Shown piece by piece: positions 1-8,766 of a stretch of DNA of 64,000 nt. This stretch comes from Streptomyces cyaneus (lineage in GTDB: Bacteria; Actinomycetota; Actinomycetes; Streptomycetales; Streptomycetaceae). A program made the translations under genes and the position numbers. Each line of letters opens with the position of its first letter. Within the stretch, counting starts at the first letter, position 1. A model generated the notes under the pieces. It had not been told where the DNA came from. It saw only the letters and a program-made list of their open reading frames with translations, and made no database searches. The stretch lies in contig NZ_RQJW01000008.1 in the NCBI RefSeq assembly GCF_004028635.1, positions 372,001 through 436,000 of the forward strand, in the 5' to 3' direction.

Positions 1-1
1 C

Positions 2-1189
2 GTCGGCAACGGCTGGTACTTCCGCGACCTCGGCGACGTACTCCTGTGGCGCCAGCACAACGGCCTGGTCGCCGGCGACAAACTCTGGGACGCCGCCCGC
101 CGCGCGTACCCCGGCTACACCGTCGCCAATATCTGCTGGTGGTACGCCATGGGCGCCGACACCGACATCACCGTCACCCCCCGTCCGATCTACTACTCCG
201 ACGGCCGCAAGGAACCCGACTGCTACACCCGGCCGCCCGCCCTGCACGACGAACTCACCGAGAAGCTGGGCACTTTCCCGCTGTTCCACTTCTGGGGCCC
301 CGGCGCGAACCTCGTCTCCAGCCGCTGGATCATCGACGCGACCCGCCACATCATCCGCACCCGCCACCCCGACCTGACCCTCTGCTACCTCCCTCACCTC
401 GACTACGACCTACAACGCTTCGGCCCCGACGACCCCCGATCCCTGAAAGCAGCCGCCGACCTGGACATGGCCATGGCCCCGCTGCTGGACGACGCACGCA
501 CCGAGGGCCGTACCGTCGTCGGGCTGTCCGAGTACGGCATCACCCGCGTGAACCGGCCCGTCGACATCAACCGGGCCCTGCGGCGGGCAGGCCTGCTGGA
601 GGTGCACACCCAGGACGGCATGGAGTACCTCGACCCGATGGCGTCACGTGCCTTCGCTGTCGCCGACCACCAGATCGCCCACGTCTATGTGCGCCGACCG
701 GAGGACCTCGACGCGGTCCGGGCCGCACTGGACGGTCTGCCCGGCATCGAGCAACTCCTGGACGACGAGGGCAAGAAGGCCCACCGTCTCGACCATCCGC
801 GCTCCGGCGAGCTCGTCGCCGTCGCGCAGCCCGATGCCTGGTTCACGTACTACTACTGGCTCGACGACCTCCGCGCTCCCGACTTCGCGCGACTCGTCGA
901 GATCCACCGCAAACCCGGCTACGACCCGGTCGAACTCTTCATGGATCCCCTCGACCCCTACGTCAAGGTCAAGGCGGCGACCGCGCTCGCCCGCAAGAAG
1001 CTGGGCATGCGCTACCGCATGGCGGTCGTGCCCCTGGATCCGTCCCCTATTCGCGGCAGCCACGGCCGCCTTCCCGCGAGCGACGACGACGGTCCGCTCC
1101 TCATCTGCTCCACCCCCCGCGCTGTCGGCGACCGCGTCGCGGCCACCGATGTGAAGTCACTCCTGCTCCAACTCGCCGGTCTCGGCTGA
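2..1189 (+). CDS. Nucleotide pyrophosphatase / alkaline-phosphatase-superfamily protein (5' end outside window)
   Basis: The reading frame is open from base 2, so the start codon and the N-terminal active-site Thr/Ser region lie upstream of the window. The visible 395 residues resemble the nucleotide pyrophosphatase/phosphodiesterase branch of the alkaline phosphatase superfamily. The string LPHLDYDLQRFG fits the metal-binding Asp/His segment of that family. Where the family normally has SDHG (two metal ligands), this protein reads SEYG (VVGLSEYGIT), so one metal site may be altered. It is followed after 116 bp by a Tat-exported sugar isomerase-like gene on the same strand, probably in one unit. 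In several actinomycetes such a pair accompanies the ebo/TatD metabolite-trafficking genes; that link is from memory and cannot be tested here. Confidence 0.75.
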   Translation, partial: VGNGWYFRDLGDVLLWRQHNGLVAGDKLWDAARRAYPGYTVANICWWYAMGADTDITVTPRPIYYSDGRKEPDCYTRPPALHDELTEKLGTFPLFHFWGPGANLVSSRWIIDATRHIIRTRHPDLTLCYLPHLDYDLQRFGPDDPRSLKAAADLDMAMAPLLDDARTEGRTVVGLSEYGITRVNRPVDINRALRRAGLLEVHTQDGMEYLDPMASRAFAVADHQIAHVYVRRPEDLDAVRAALDGLPGIEQLLDDEGKKAHRLDHPRSGELVAVAQPDAWFTYYYWLDDLRAPDFARLVEIHRKPGYDPVELFMDPLDPYVKVKAATALARKKLGMRYRMAVVPLDPSPIRGSHGRLPASDDDGPLLICSTPRAVGDRVAATDVKSLLLQLAGLG

Positions 1190-1305
1190 CCGGTCACGAC
1201 CGGCGCACATCAACTCGCCGGCCCCACCGACCCGTCTCTTTTCGACTGGTCACAAGTGAAGCACTCACCACTGACAACGGCCTTCGATCACAGGGAGTTC
1301 CAGGC

Positions 1306-2346
1306 ATGAGCCGCTTTTCCCAGACGGATCCCGAACTCACCCACCGCCTCACCAGACGAGGCATGCTCGGCGTGGCCGCCGGTGCCACCGCCGCCGCGCT
1401 GCTCGGCGCCGCCGCGGCCCCCGTGTCGGCCGCCACCCCGGCCGGGACCACGGCCGCCGGCCGCGGCCGCCCCGTCCTCCCGCCCGGCCGGCTCGGCATC
1501 CAGCTCTACAGTCTGCGCGACAAGGTCTCCACGCTCGGCTTCGCCCCCGTCTTCGCCGAGTTGGAGAAGTACGGCTACGACGAGGTGGAATTCGCCGGAT
1601 ACACCCAGGGGTCGGCCGGCCCGATCACGCTCGCCCAGCTCAAGCGGCTGGCCAGGAACCACGGCCTGAACCCGATCGGCAGCCACGTCGGCTACTACTC
1701 CAACGACCCGGGCGCCTACACCTTCGCCCAGAACCTCACCAAGGTGCTCGACGACGCCCAGGCCCTCGGCCTGAAGCACATAGGCACCGCCTCCGGGCCG
1801 TTCCGCTACGGCTCCACCGTCGATGCCTGGAAGCGCGCCGCCGAGGAGTTCAACACCTACGGCGCGGCGGCGAAGGCGCGCGGCATGAAGTTCTACCAGC
1901 ACAACCACTCCGAGGAGTTCTCCTTCGCCACCGACAACCCCAAGGTTCGTCTCTACGATGTGCTGCTCGCCGAGACCGACCCCGACCTCGTCTTCCTGGA
2001 GATGGACATTTTCTGGGCGTACTCGGGCCAGTTCCGTTTCTCGAAGCGGCCCGACGGATCGGCCGCCCCCTTCGAGCCGCTGGACTACGTGCTGAAGCAG
2101 CCCCACCGCTACCCGCTCTTCCACGTCAAGGACGGCGTGAACGACTCGGCCAACCAGTACGGCTACCGCATGGTCGACGTCGGCGACGGTGATATCGACT
2201 ACCAGCGGTTCATCTCCGCCGTAACCAGGCTGCGTGGCCAGCGATTCGCCCATCACTGGCAGGCGGAGCACGACAACCCGACGGAGTCCTTCACCTTTGC
2301 ACGGCGTTCGAGTGAGCATCTGCACTCGCTGCGCGAGAAGTGCTGA
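1306..2346 (+). CDS. Tat-exported sugar phosphate isomerase/epimerase (xylose isomerase-like TIM barrel)
   Basis: This 346-aa protein is a predicted secreted member of the AP endonuclease family 2 / xylose isomerase-like TIM-barrel superfamily. The N-terminus carries a twin-arginine signal (LTRRGML, then an Ala-rich hydrophobic stretch ending near residue 45), so it should leave the cytoplasm folded, perhaps with bound metal. The barrel starts at GRLGIQLYSLRD. Likely metal ligands follow in order: the Glu of YDEVEFAGY, the His pair of YQHNHSEEF, the EMD of FLEMDIFW, the His of FHVKDG, and the late Glu of HHWQAEHDNP. ATG 1306 is chosen because it begins the Tat peptide and follows a purine-rich CAGGGAG. 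The substrate is unknown. Confidence 0.85.
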   Translation: MSRFSQTDPELTHRLTRRGMLGVAAGATAAALLGAAAAPVSAATPAGTTAAGRGRPVLPPGRLGIQLYSLRDKVSTLGFAPVFAELEKYGYDEVEFAGYTQGSAGPITLAQLKRLARNHGLNPIGSHVGYYSNDPGAYTFAQNLTKVLDDAQALGLKHIGTASGPFRYGSTVDAWKRAAEEFNTYGAAAKARGMKFYQHNHSEEFSFATDNPKVRLYDVLLAETDPDLVFLEMDIFWAYSGQFRFSKRPDGSAAPFEPLDYVLKQPHRYPLFHVKDGVNDSANQYGYRMVDVGDGDIDYQRFISAVTRLRGQRFAHHWQAEHDNPTESFTFARRSSEHLHSLREKC

Positions 2347-2361
2347 CGGCCGTACCGACGT

Positions 2362-2396
2362 GAGGAGGCCCTCCCCGAGACGGGGAGGGCCTCCTC
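2362..2396. terminator. Bidirectional hairpin terminator
   Basis: Perfect 15-bp inverted repeat (2362-2376 with 2382-2396) and a 5-nt loop, placed between the convergent ends of the isomerase gene and the downstream antiporter gene. It has no U-tract, as is common for Streptomyces terminators. Confidence 0.8.
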
Positions 2397-2410
2397 AGGT
2401 TCGCGAGTCG

Positions 2411-3799
2411 TCAGCCCGCGACATGCGGCGGCGGCGTCCGACCCGGCTGCCGCAGCAGCAACGCGATCGCCGCTGCCACCAGCGACACGCCCCCGGCCAG
2501 CGCGTACGCGCCGTCGTAGCCCCAGGCCGCGACCACCATGGAGCCCAGGCCGCCGCCGAACAGGCCACTGATCAGTTTGCCGCTGTAGACGAGGCCGTAG
2601 TTGGTGGCGTTGTAGTTCTCCCCGAAGTAGTCCGGGGTGAGCGCCGCGAAGAGCGGGTAGAACGCGCCGCCGCCGAAGCCGGAGAGGAACGCGAAGGACA
2701 AAAACAGCCATTCGCTCTTCAGGTCTCCGGCCCAGATCACGCCGAACTGGGCGAGACCCAGCACGACGATCACGAACACCAGGGTGGACTTGCGGCCCCA
2801 ACGGTCGGAGAGCCAGCCCACGACTCCGCGGCCGATGCCGTTGATGACCGCCATCACACCCATCGACGACGCCGCGACCAGTGGGCCGAAGCCCACCTCC
2901 TTGGCGTAGTCGACCTGGAAGGAGATACCGAAGATCGACACACCGGCGGTCAGTACGACGGACAGCCACATCAGCGGCAGCATGCCCGTCCGGATGGCCT
3001 CCCGGGGCGTGTACTGCTTCACCGCCGGAGGGTTCTTGGCCAGGCTCGTCGCGTTCTTCTGGCTGCCTGTGTACGTCAGCGGATCGACGTCCGAGGGCCA
3101 CCAGTTCTTCGGGGGGTCCTTGAAGAAGAACGCGCATCCCAGAACGACGATCATGATGTAGCAGCCGATCAGGTCCAGCACCCGGTGATAGTTCGCGGTG
3201 TCGAACCCGTAGTTGAAGATGAAGATGAACGGCAGTGATCCGTACGCGAACCCGCCGTTGACGAACCCGGTCCGCGCGCCGCGCCGCTCGGGGAACCACT
3301 TGCCGACCATGTTGATGCAGGTCGCGTAGACCAGTCCGGCGCCGATGCCGCCGATGACGCCGAAGCCGACGATGGCGAGCCAGACGTTACCCAGGTGCGA
3401 CAGGGCGAGGAAGCCCAGCAAGCACAGGCCCGAGCCTGCGTACATCGCCGTGCGGGCTGTCAGGATGCCTTTCTCCCGTAGCCAGCCCGCCGGGAAGGCG
3501 ATGCCGGCCTGGAAGAACACCCAGACGCTGAGGATCCAGAAGGTGTTGCTCTGCGTCCAGCCGTGCGCGTGGGACAGGGTGTCCTCCGCGGAGCCGTACG
3601 CGTATTCGAAGACGCTGATGGCCATCATGGCGATCCACGGCAGATACACCATGAGCTTGCGGGAGTGGCCGAGGATGTCGCGGTCGGTCTCGCCGATGCG
3701 GTAGACGCGGCCTCGCGCGTCGGTCACTTCGCGGTAGGGACGGTGTGCGGCGTCGGAGTGTGTGGACGAGCTGCTTGCAGCGTACGGATCTGCCGTCAT
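2411..3799 (-). CDS. Oxalate/formate-type MFS antiporter (OFA family), copy 2
   Basis: A 462-aa, 12-TM major facilitator of the oxalate:formate antiporter (OxlT-like) family. The N-terminal extension (YREVTDARGRVYRIGETDRDI) is shared with the neighbouring copy. Visible MFS signatures are the loop GKWFPERRGARTG and WLSDRWGRKS. Start ATG 3799 is chosen because the upstream gene stops at 3801 and the paralogue aligns from that point; longer in-frame extensions would read back into that gene. It is presumed to exchange oxalate for formate, or another dicarboxylate for a monocarboxylate, in support of the oxc/frc genes upstream on the same strand. Substrate specificity cannot be read from sequence. 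Confidence 0.88.
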   Translation of the reverse strand: MTADPYAASSSSTHSDAAHRPYREVTDARGRVYRIGETDRDILGHSRKLMVYLPWIAMMAISVFEYAYGSAEDTLSHAHGWTQSNTFWILSVWVFFQAGIAFPAGWLREKGILTARTAMYAGSGLCLLGFLALSHLGNVWLAIVGFGVIGGIGAGLVYATCINMVGKWFPERRGARTGFVNGGFAYGSLPFIFIFNYGFDTANYHRVLDLIGCYIMIVVLGCAFFFKDPPKNWWPSDVDPLTYTGSQKNATSLAKNPPAVKQYTPREAIRTGMLPLMWLSVVLTAGVSIFGISFQVDYAKEVGFGPLVAASSMGVMAVINGIGRGVVGWLSDRWGRKSTLVFVIVVLGLAQFGVIWAGDLKSEWLFLSFAFLSGFGGGAFYPLFAALTPDYFGENYNATNYGLVYSGKLISGLFGGGLGSMVVAAWGYDGAYALAGGVSLVAAAIALLLRQPGRTPPPHVAG

Positions 3800-3800
3800 G

Positions 3801-5186
3801 TCAGGCCATGTCCTCGCCGAGCGGTTGTGGGTTGGGAGCGATGCGCGTTTCCTTGTCACGTCCCGGCGGGCTGAGGAACAGTGCCACGCAGCCGGCGAAG
3901 AGCGAGATGGAGCCGGCCAGGATGAAGGCACCGGAGTGCCCCCAGGCACTGACGACCACGGCGCCCATGCCCGCGCCCAGACCTGAGACGAGCTTGGCGC
4001 TGTAGACCATGCCGTAGTTGGACGCGTTGTTGTTCTCGCCGAAGTAGTCGGCGGTGAGCGCCGCGAACATCGGGAAGATGGCGCCGCCGCCGAAGCCGGA
4101 GATCGCGGAGAAGATCAGGAAGAGGGTCAGGTTCTTGCTGTCCGCCGACCAGAGGATGCCGAACTGGGCGAGGCCCAGGATGACGCACACGGCGAGCAGG
4201 CACCGCTTGCGGCCGTAGAGGTCGGAGAGCCAGCCGATGACGCCACGGCCGGTACCGTTGACGATCGCCTTGAGGGACATGGCCGTGGCCACGATCCCGC
4301 CCGCGAATCCGGCCTCCTCGCCGATGTCCACCTGGAACGCGATACCGAAGATGTTCACCCCGGACGTGCACGCCAGACAGAACCACATCAGGGCCACCCG
4401 ACCGGTGTTCCACGCCTCCTTGGGGGAGTACTGGCGGACCGCCGGCGGGTTCATCCGCAGCGAGCGCGCCGCGCGCGGGTCGTTCGGCGGATTGAGCGGG
4501 TCGATCGAGGCGGGCCACCAGTTCTTCGGCGGGTCCTTGAAGAAGTATCCGGAGAACGCGACGATTCCGGCCAGGAACACACCCACCGAGACCAGCACCC
4601 AGCGGAAGTTGGTCAGGTCCATGTAGCCGTTGAAGAGGAAGACGAAGGGCACCGAACCGTAGGCGAAACCGCCGTTGACGAAGCCGGTCTTGCCGCCCTT
4701 GCGCTCCGGATACCACTTGCCCACCATGTTGACGCAAGTGGCGTACACCATGCCGGCGCCCATGCCGCTGAACATGCTGAAGCCGATATAGGCGAAGACG
4801 ACATGCGGCGCGAAGGCCAGCGACAGATAGCCGAGCAATGTGCCCGCGGCGCCGCACATCATCGCCCACCGGGCCGGCAGCCTTCCGCTCTCACGCAGCT
4901 TGCCCGCGGGGAAGGCCACCGCGGCCTGGAAGAAGACCCACACGGTCATCATCCAGAAGATGTGCATGCTGTTCCAGTGATGCGCCGTGTGCAGGGTGTC
5001 CTCGGCGGACGCGAACGCGTACTCGGCGGACGAGATGCCCATCATGCCGATCCAGGGCAGGATCACCATCCACTTGCGTTTGCGACCCATGATGTCGATG
5101 TCGGACTCGCCGACCCGATAGACGCGTCCGTTCTTGTCGGTCACCTCGCGATAGGCGACGACCCGTGGAACGTCGGTTGTTGTCAC
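3801..5186 (-). CDS. Oxalate/formate-type MFS antiporter (OFA family), copy 1
   Basis: A 461-aa paralogue of the next gene, with the same N-terminal cytoplasmic segment (YREVTDKNGRVYRVGESDIDI) and the same order of motifs (GKWYPERKGGKTG, WLSDLYGRKR, FKDPPKNWWP). GTG 5186 is chosen because AAGGGG lies upstream, the predicted length then matches copy 2, and the longer frame would run into a low-complexity poly-Gly translation of the poly-C tract. One base separates its stop from the ATG of copy 2, so the two are cotranscribed and probably coupled. Two divergent copies could handle import and export separately, or different substrates; this is inference. Confidence 0.88.
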   Translation of the reverse strand: MTTTDVPRVVAYREVTDKNGRVYRVGESDIDIMGRKRKWMVILPWIGMMGISSAEYAFASAEDTLHTAHHWNSMHIFWMMTVWVFFQAAVAFPAGKLRESGRLPARWAMMCGAAGTLLGYLSLAFAPHVVFAYIGFSMFSGMGAGMVYATCVNMVGKWYPERKGGKTGFVNGGFAYGSVPFVFLFNGYMDLTNFRWVLVSVGVFLAGIVAFSGYFFKDPPKNWWPASIDPLNPPNDPRAARSLRMNPPAVRQYSPKEAWNTGRVALMWFCLACTSGVNIFGIAFQVDIGEEAGFAGGIVATAMSLKAIVNGTGRGVIGWLSDLYGRKRCLLAVCVILGLAQFGILWSADSKNLTLFLIFSAISGFGGGAIFPMFAALTADYFGENNNASNYGMVYSAKLVSGLGAGMGAVVVSAWGHSGAFILAGSISLFAGCVALFLSPPGRDKETRIAPNPQPLGEDMA

Positions 5187-5275
5187 GTTAGTTGCACCCC
5201 TTGCGTCGAAAGTTCTGGCCAGCGCCCCCTGTCCAATGCCTTTCGTGTGCGCACGGGTCCCGGGGTGGGGCCCCG

Positions 5276-5343
5276 CCCCCCCCCCGGCCCCCCCCCCCCC
5301 CCCCCCCCCCAAACCCACCCCCCCCCCCCCCCCCCCCCCCCCC
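5276..5343. repeat. Extreme poly-C/poly-G tract between acyl-CoA synthetase and antiporter genes
   Basis: Runs of 10, 23 (5288-5310) and 26 (5318-5343) consecutive C are separated only by GG, AAA and CCCA. The tract fills the middle of the 189-bp intergenic region that would carry the antiporter promoter or the readthrough from oxc-frc. It may be a real homopolymer (slippage-prone, G-quadruplex-forming on the minus strand) or a sequencing/assembly artefact of the kind poly-G basecalls produce. Confidence 0.9.
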
Positions 5344-5375
5344 GCCCCGGCGCCCGACCCCGCGCTCGACTCACC

Positions 5376-7523
5376 TCATGAACCGCCCCCCAACATCCCC
5401 GCCGCCCGGGCCCAGCGGTACTTCGCGCCGAGCACGGCCACCGGCTTCTCGGTGGTGTACGGGTATGCCACGACCCCCCGCTCGTACAGGTACTGGCAGG
5501 CCTCCTCGACCTCGACGTCGCCCGCGAGCGATGCGACGACGGGCTTCTCTATGCCGCGCTCCCGGAATTCGGCCACCACGCGCGCGGTGAGCTCCGCGAA
5601 GACCATCGGTGGAGTGACGATCGTGTGCCAGTAGCCCAGCACGAGCGCGTGGATGCGCGGATCCTCCAGACCGAGCCGGATCGTCGCCTCGTACGTCGAC
5701 GGCGGCTCGCCCCCCGTGATGTCCACCGGGTTGCCCGCGGCCCCGAAGGGCGGGATGAACTTCCGGAACGCCTCATCCAGGTCCGGCGGGATCTCCATCA
5801 GGGACAGCCCATTGTCGGTCACGGCGTCCGACAGCAGTACGCCGCTGCCGCCGGCACCCGTGATGATCACGACGTTGTCGCCCTTGGGGGTGGGTAGCAC
5901 CGGCAACGCGCGCGCGTACTCCAGCATTTCGTTCAGCCCGGGCGCCCGGATGACGCCGGCCTGCTTCAGGATGTCGTCGTACACGGCGTCGTCGCCGGCC
6001 AGAGCGCCGGTGTGCGAGCCGGCAGCCTTCGCGCCCGCCGCCGTACGCCCAGCCTTGAGGACCACGACCGGCTTCTTCGGTACGGTCGCCCGCGCGGCCT
6101 CGACGAAGGCGCGCCCGTCCTTGAGGTCCTCCAGGTGCATCGCGATGCACTCGGTGTGCGGATCCTCGCCGAACCAGGTCAGCAGGTCGTCCTCGTCCAG
6201 GTCCGACTTGTTGCCGAGGCCCACGATCGCCGACACGCCCGTCTTCGTGGTCCGCGCGAAGCCCAGGATGGCCATGCCGATGCCACCGGACTGCGAGGTC
6301 AGCGCCACCCCGCCCTTGACGTCGTACGGCGTGCAGAACGTGGCACACAGGTCCTGCCACGTCGAGTAGTAGCCGTAGATGTTCGGTCCGAGGAGGCGTA
6401 TGCCGTGCCGCTCGGCGATCTCCACGATCTCCGCCTGGAGTTCGTGCTCACCGGTCTCCGCGAACCCGGAGGGGATCAGCACGGCGTTGGGGATCTTCTT
6501 ACGTCCCACCTCCTCCAGGGCCGAGGCCACGAACTTGGCGGGGATAGCGAAGACCGCCACATCCACCTCACCGGGAACGTCCGTGACACTCTTGTACGCC
6601 TTGCGGCCCAGAATGTCATCGGCCTTGGGGTTCACCGGATGGATCTCTCCGGCGAAGCCGCCGTCGATGAGGTTGCGCATCACCGAATTGCCGATCTTGC
6701 CCTGCTCGTTGGAGGCCCCGACGACGGCGACCGACGCCGGCTGCATCAGGCGGCGCATGGAGGTGAGGATCTCCTCGCGCGAGTAGCGGCGACGTGGCTT
6801 CGCGGGCGCCTCGGAGAGGATCACGCGGATGTCGGCAGCGACCGCGCCCTCCGCCGTGGCGATCACCGGGTTGAGGTCCACCTCGGCGATCTCCGGGAAG
6901 TCCGCGACCAGCTGCGAGACCCGCCGGATCTGCTCGGCGACCGCCCACCGGTCCACGGCTGCCTGGCCGCGTACCCCGCGCAGGATCTCCGCCGCCCGGA
7001 TCGAGTCCAGCATGGACAGCGCCTCGTCGGCGGTCACGGGAGCGAGCCGGAAGGTGACGTCCTTGAGGACCTCGACGAGCACTCCGCCGAGCCCGAAGGC
7101 GACGACCTTTCCGAACGTCGGGTCGGTGACCGCGCCGACGATGACCTCCTGCCCCTTCGGGAGCAGTTCCTGGACCTGCACGCCCTCGATACGGGCATCC
7201 GCGTTGTACGCGCGCGCGTTGTCGATGATTTTGTGGAACGCGGCCCGTACGTCCGTGGCGCCCTCGACGCCTACGATCACTCCGCCGGCGTCGGTCTTGT
7301 GGAGGATGTCGGGCGAGACGATCTTCATGACGACCGGTCCGCCGAAGCGTGCCGCATACGCCACCGCCTCGTCGACGTCGGTCGCGAGCTCCTCGCCCGG
7401 TACGGCGATCCCGTACGCGTCGGCGACCACCTTGCCCTCGGGCGCGGTCAGCGCCGTGCGTCCCCCCGCCCGCACGGAGTCGAGGAGCGTCCGCACCCTC
7501 AGGACGCGGTCTTCGGCCATCAC
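5376..7523 (-). CDS. Fused ADP-forming acyl-CoA synthetase (ATP-grasp plus CoA-ligase domains)
   Basis: A 715-aa acetate--CoA ligase (ADP-forming)-type enzyme interconverting acyl-CoA + ADP + Pi with acid + CoA + ATP. The ATP-grasp (beta-like) half comes first (about residues 20-235, with VVMKIVSPDILHKTDAGG). The CoA-binding Rossmann domain (PASVAVVGASNEQGKIG, from about 260) and the ligase domain follow. The phosphorylated His is His504 in GSHTGALAG. This beta-alpha order is the reverse of the commoner alpha-beta fusions. It lies 1 bp after frc, so it probably acts on an oxalate-pathway thioester (oxalyl-, formyl- or acetyl-CoA); the substrate is inferred. The start is GTG 7523 or ATG 7520. 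Confidence 0.87.
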   Translation of the reverse strand: MMAEDRVLRVRTLLDSVRAGGRTALTAPEGKVVADAYGIAVPGEELATDVDEAVAYAARFGGPVVMKIVSPDILHKTDAGGVIVGVEGATDVRAAFHKIIDNARAYNADARIEGVQVQELLPKGQEVIVGAVTDPTFGKVVAFGLGGVLVEVLKDVTFRLAPVTADEALSMLDSIRAAEILRGVRGQAAVDRWAVAEQIRRVSQLVADFPEIAEVDLNPVIATAEGAVAADIRVILSEAPAKPRRRYSREEILTSMRRLMQPASVAVVGASNEQGKIGNSVMRNLIDGGFAGEIHPVNPKADDILGRKAYKSVTDVPGEVDVAVFAIPAKFVASALEEVGRKKIPNAVLIPSGFAETGEHELQAEIVEIAERHGIRLLGPNIYGYYSTWQDLCATFCTPYDVKGGVALTSQSGGIGMAILGFARTTKTGVSAIVGLGNKSDLDEDDLLTWFGEDPHTECIAMHLEDLKDGRAFVEAARATVPKKPVVVLKAGRTAAGAKAAGSHTGALAGDDAVYDDILKQAGVIRAPGLNEMLEYARALPVLPTPKGDNVVIITGAGGSGVLLSDAVTDNGLSLMEIPPDLDEAFRKFIPPFGAAGNPVDITGGEPPSTYEATIRLGLEDPRIHALVLGYWHTIVTPPMVFAELTARVVAEFRERGIEKPVVASLAGDVEVEEACQYLYERGVVAYPYTTEKPVAVLGAKYRWARAAGMLGGGS

Positions 7524-7524
7524 G

Positions 7525-8757
7525 TCAGATCACTCCGTTCGACTTGAGCAGGCGCAGCTCCTCGTCACCGAGGCCGAGCTCGCCGATGTAGACCTCTTCG
7601 TTGTGCTCGCCGAGCAGCGGTGAACTGGACACCTCGACGGGGGAGTCGGAGAGCTTGAGCGGGCTGCCGACGGTCACGAACTCGCCCCGCTCGGGGTGCG
7701 GCACGGTGACGACCATCTCGTTGGCGACCAGCGAGGAATCCTCGATGATCTCCTTGGTGGACAGGATCGGCCCGCACGGGATGTTGTGCGCGTTGAGCTT
7801 CTCCAGCACCTCCCACTTGGGCAGGGTCGAGGACCACTCCTCGATCAGCTGGAACATCTTGTTGAGCTTGGGCAGCCGAGCCTCCGGCGTCGCCCACTCG
7901 GGGTCGTCGGCGAGTTCGGGCCGGCCGATGAGCTCGCTGATCGGCTGCCAGCCGACGGGCTGCACGATGACGTACACATAGTCGTTCGGGCCGCCCGGCG
8001 CGCACTTGACCGCCCAGCCGGGCTGACCGCCGCCGGACGCGTTTCCCGAGCGGGGAACTTCCGTGCCGAAGTCCTCGTTCGGATATTCAGCAAGCGGCCC
8101 GTGTGCCAGGCGCTGCTGGTCCCTCAGCTTCACCCGGCACAGGTTGAGTACAGCGTGCTGCATGGCCACGTTGACCCGCTGCCCACGCCCGGTGTTCTCG
8201 CGCTGGAACAGTGCCGCGAGAATCCCCGCCACGGCGTGCACTCCGGTCCCCGAGTCCCCGATCTGGGCTCCGGTCGCCATCGGTGGCCCGTCCTCGAAAC
8301 CGGTGGTCGACATCGACCCGCCCATGGCCTGCGCGACGACTTCGTACGCCTTGAAGTTGGTGTACGGGCCCTCGCCGAACCCCTTGATGGAGGCATAGAC
8401 GATACGTGGATTGATCTCCTGGATGCGGTCCCAGGTGAAGCCCATCCGGTCGACCGCGCCCGGTCCGAAGTTCTCGACCATGACGTCGGAACGCCGGATC
8501 AGCTCGGTGAGGATCTCCTTGCCGCGCTCGGTCTTGGTGTTGAGGGTGATGCTCCGCTTGTTGCAGTTGAGCATCGTGAAGTAGAGGGAGTCGACGTCCG
8601 GGAGGTCGCGCAACTGCTTGCGCGTGATGTCACCGGTCGGCGCCTCCAGCTTGACGACGTCCGCGCCGAGCCAGGCGAGCAGCTGGGTCGCGGAGGGACC
8701 GGACTGGACGTGGGTCATGTCCAGGACGCGGATGCCTTCGAGAGCCTTGGTCGTCAC
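7525..8757 (-). CDS. frc: Formyl-CoA:oxalate CoA-transferase (class III CoA-transferase)
   Basis: A 410-aa class III (CaiB/BaiF) CoA-transferase with close Frc features. The catalytic Asp is Asp168 in GAQIGDSGTG, and the glycine-rich loop of Frc enzymes is visible as SGGGQPGWAVK. It moves CoA from formyl-CoA (or succinyl-CoA) to oxalate, giving oxalyl-CoA for the adjacent decarboxylase. GTG 8757 has GAGGTGA just upstream, overlapping the oxc stop, so oxc-frc-synthetase are translationally linked. Other CaiB-family transferases share the fold, but the next-door oxc makes Frc by far the best call. Confidence 0.93.
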   Translation of the reverse strand: MTTKALEGIRVLDMTHVQSGPSATQLLAWLGADVVKLEAPTGDITRKQLRDLPDVDSLYFTMLNCNKRSITLNTKTERGKEILTELIRRSDVMVENFGPGAVDRMGFTWDRIQEINPRIVYASIKGFGEGPYTNFKAYEVVAQAMGGSMSTTGFEDGPPMATGAQIGDSGTGVHAVAGILAALFQRENTGRGQRVNVAMQHAVLNLCRVKLRDQQRLAHGPLAEYPNEDFGTEVPRSGNASGGGQPGWAVKCAPGGPNDYVYVIVQPVGWQPISELIGRPELADDPEWATPEARLPKLNKMFQLIEEWSSTLPKWEVLEKLNAHNIPCGPILSTKEIIEDSSLVANEMVVTVPHPERGEFVTVGSPLKLSDSPVEVSSSPLLGEHNEEVYIGELGLGDEELRLLKSNGVI

Positions 8758-8766
8758 CGGGTCACC

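Noticed and set aside
46..1262. Long plus-strand frame running through the pyrophosphatase gene into the isomerase
   Set aside because: Its first 400 codons are Arg/Pro-rich antiframe translation of the pyrophosphatase gene; only the part from ATG 1306 is real.
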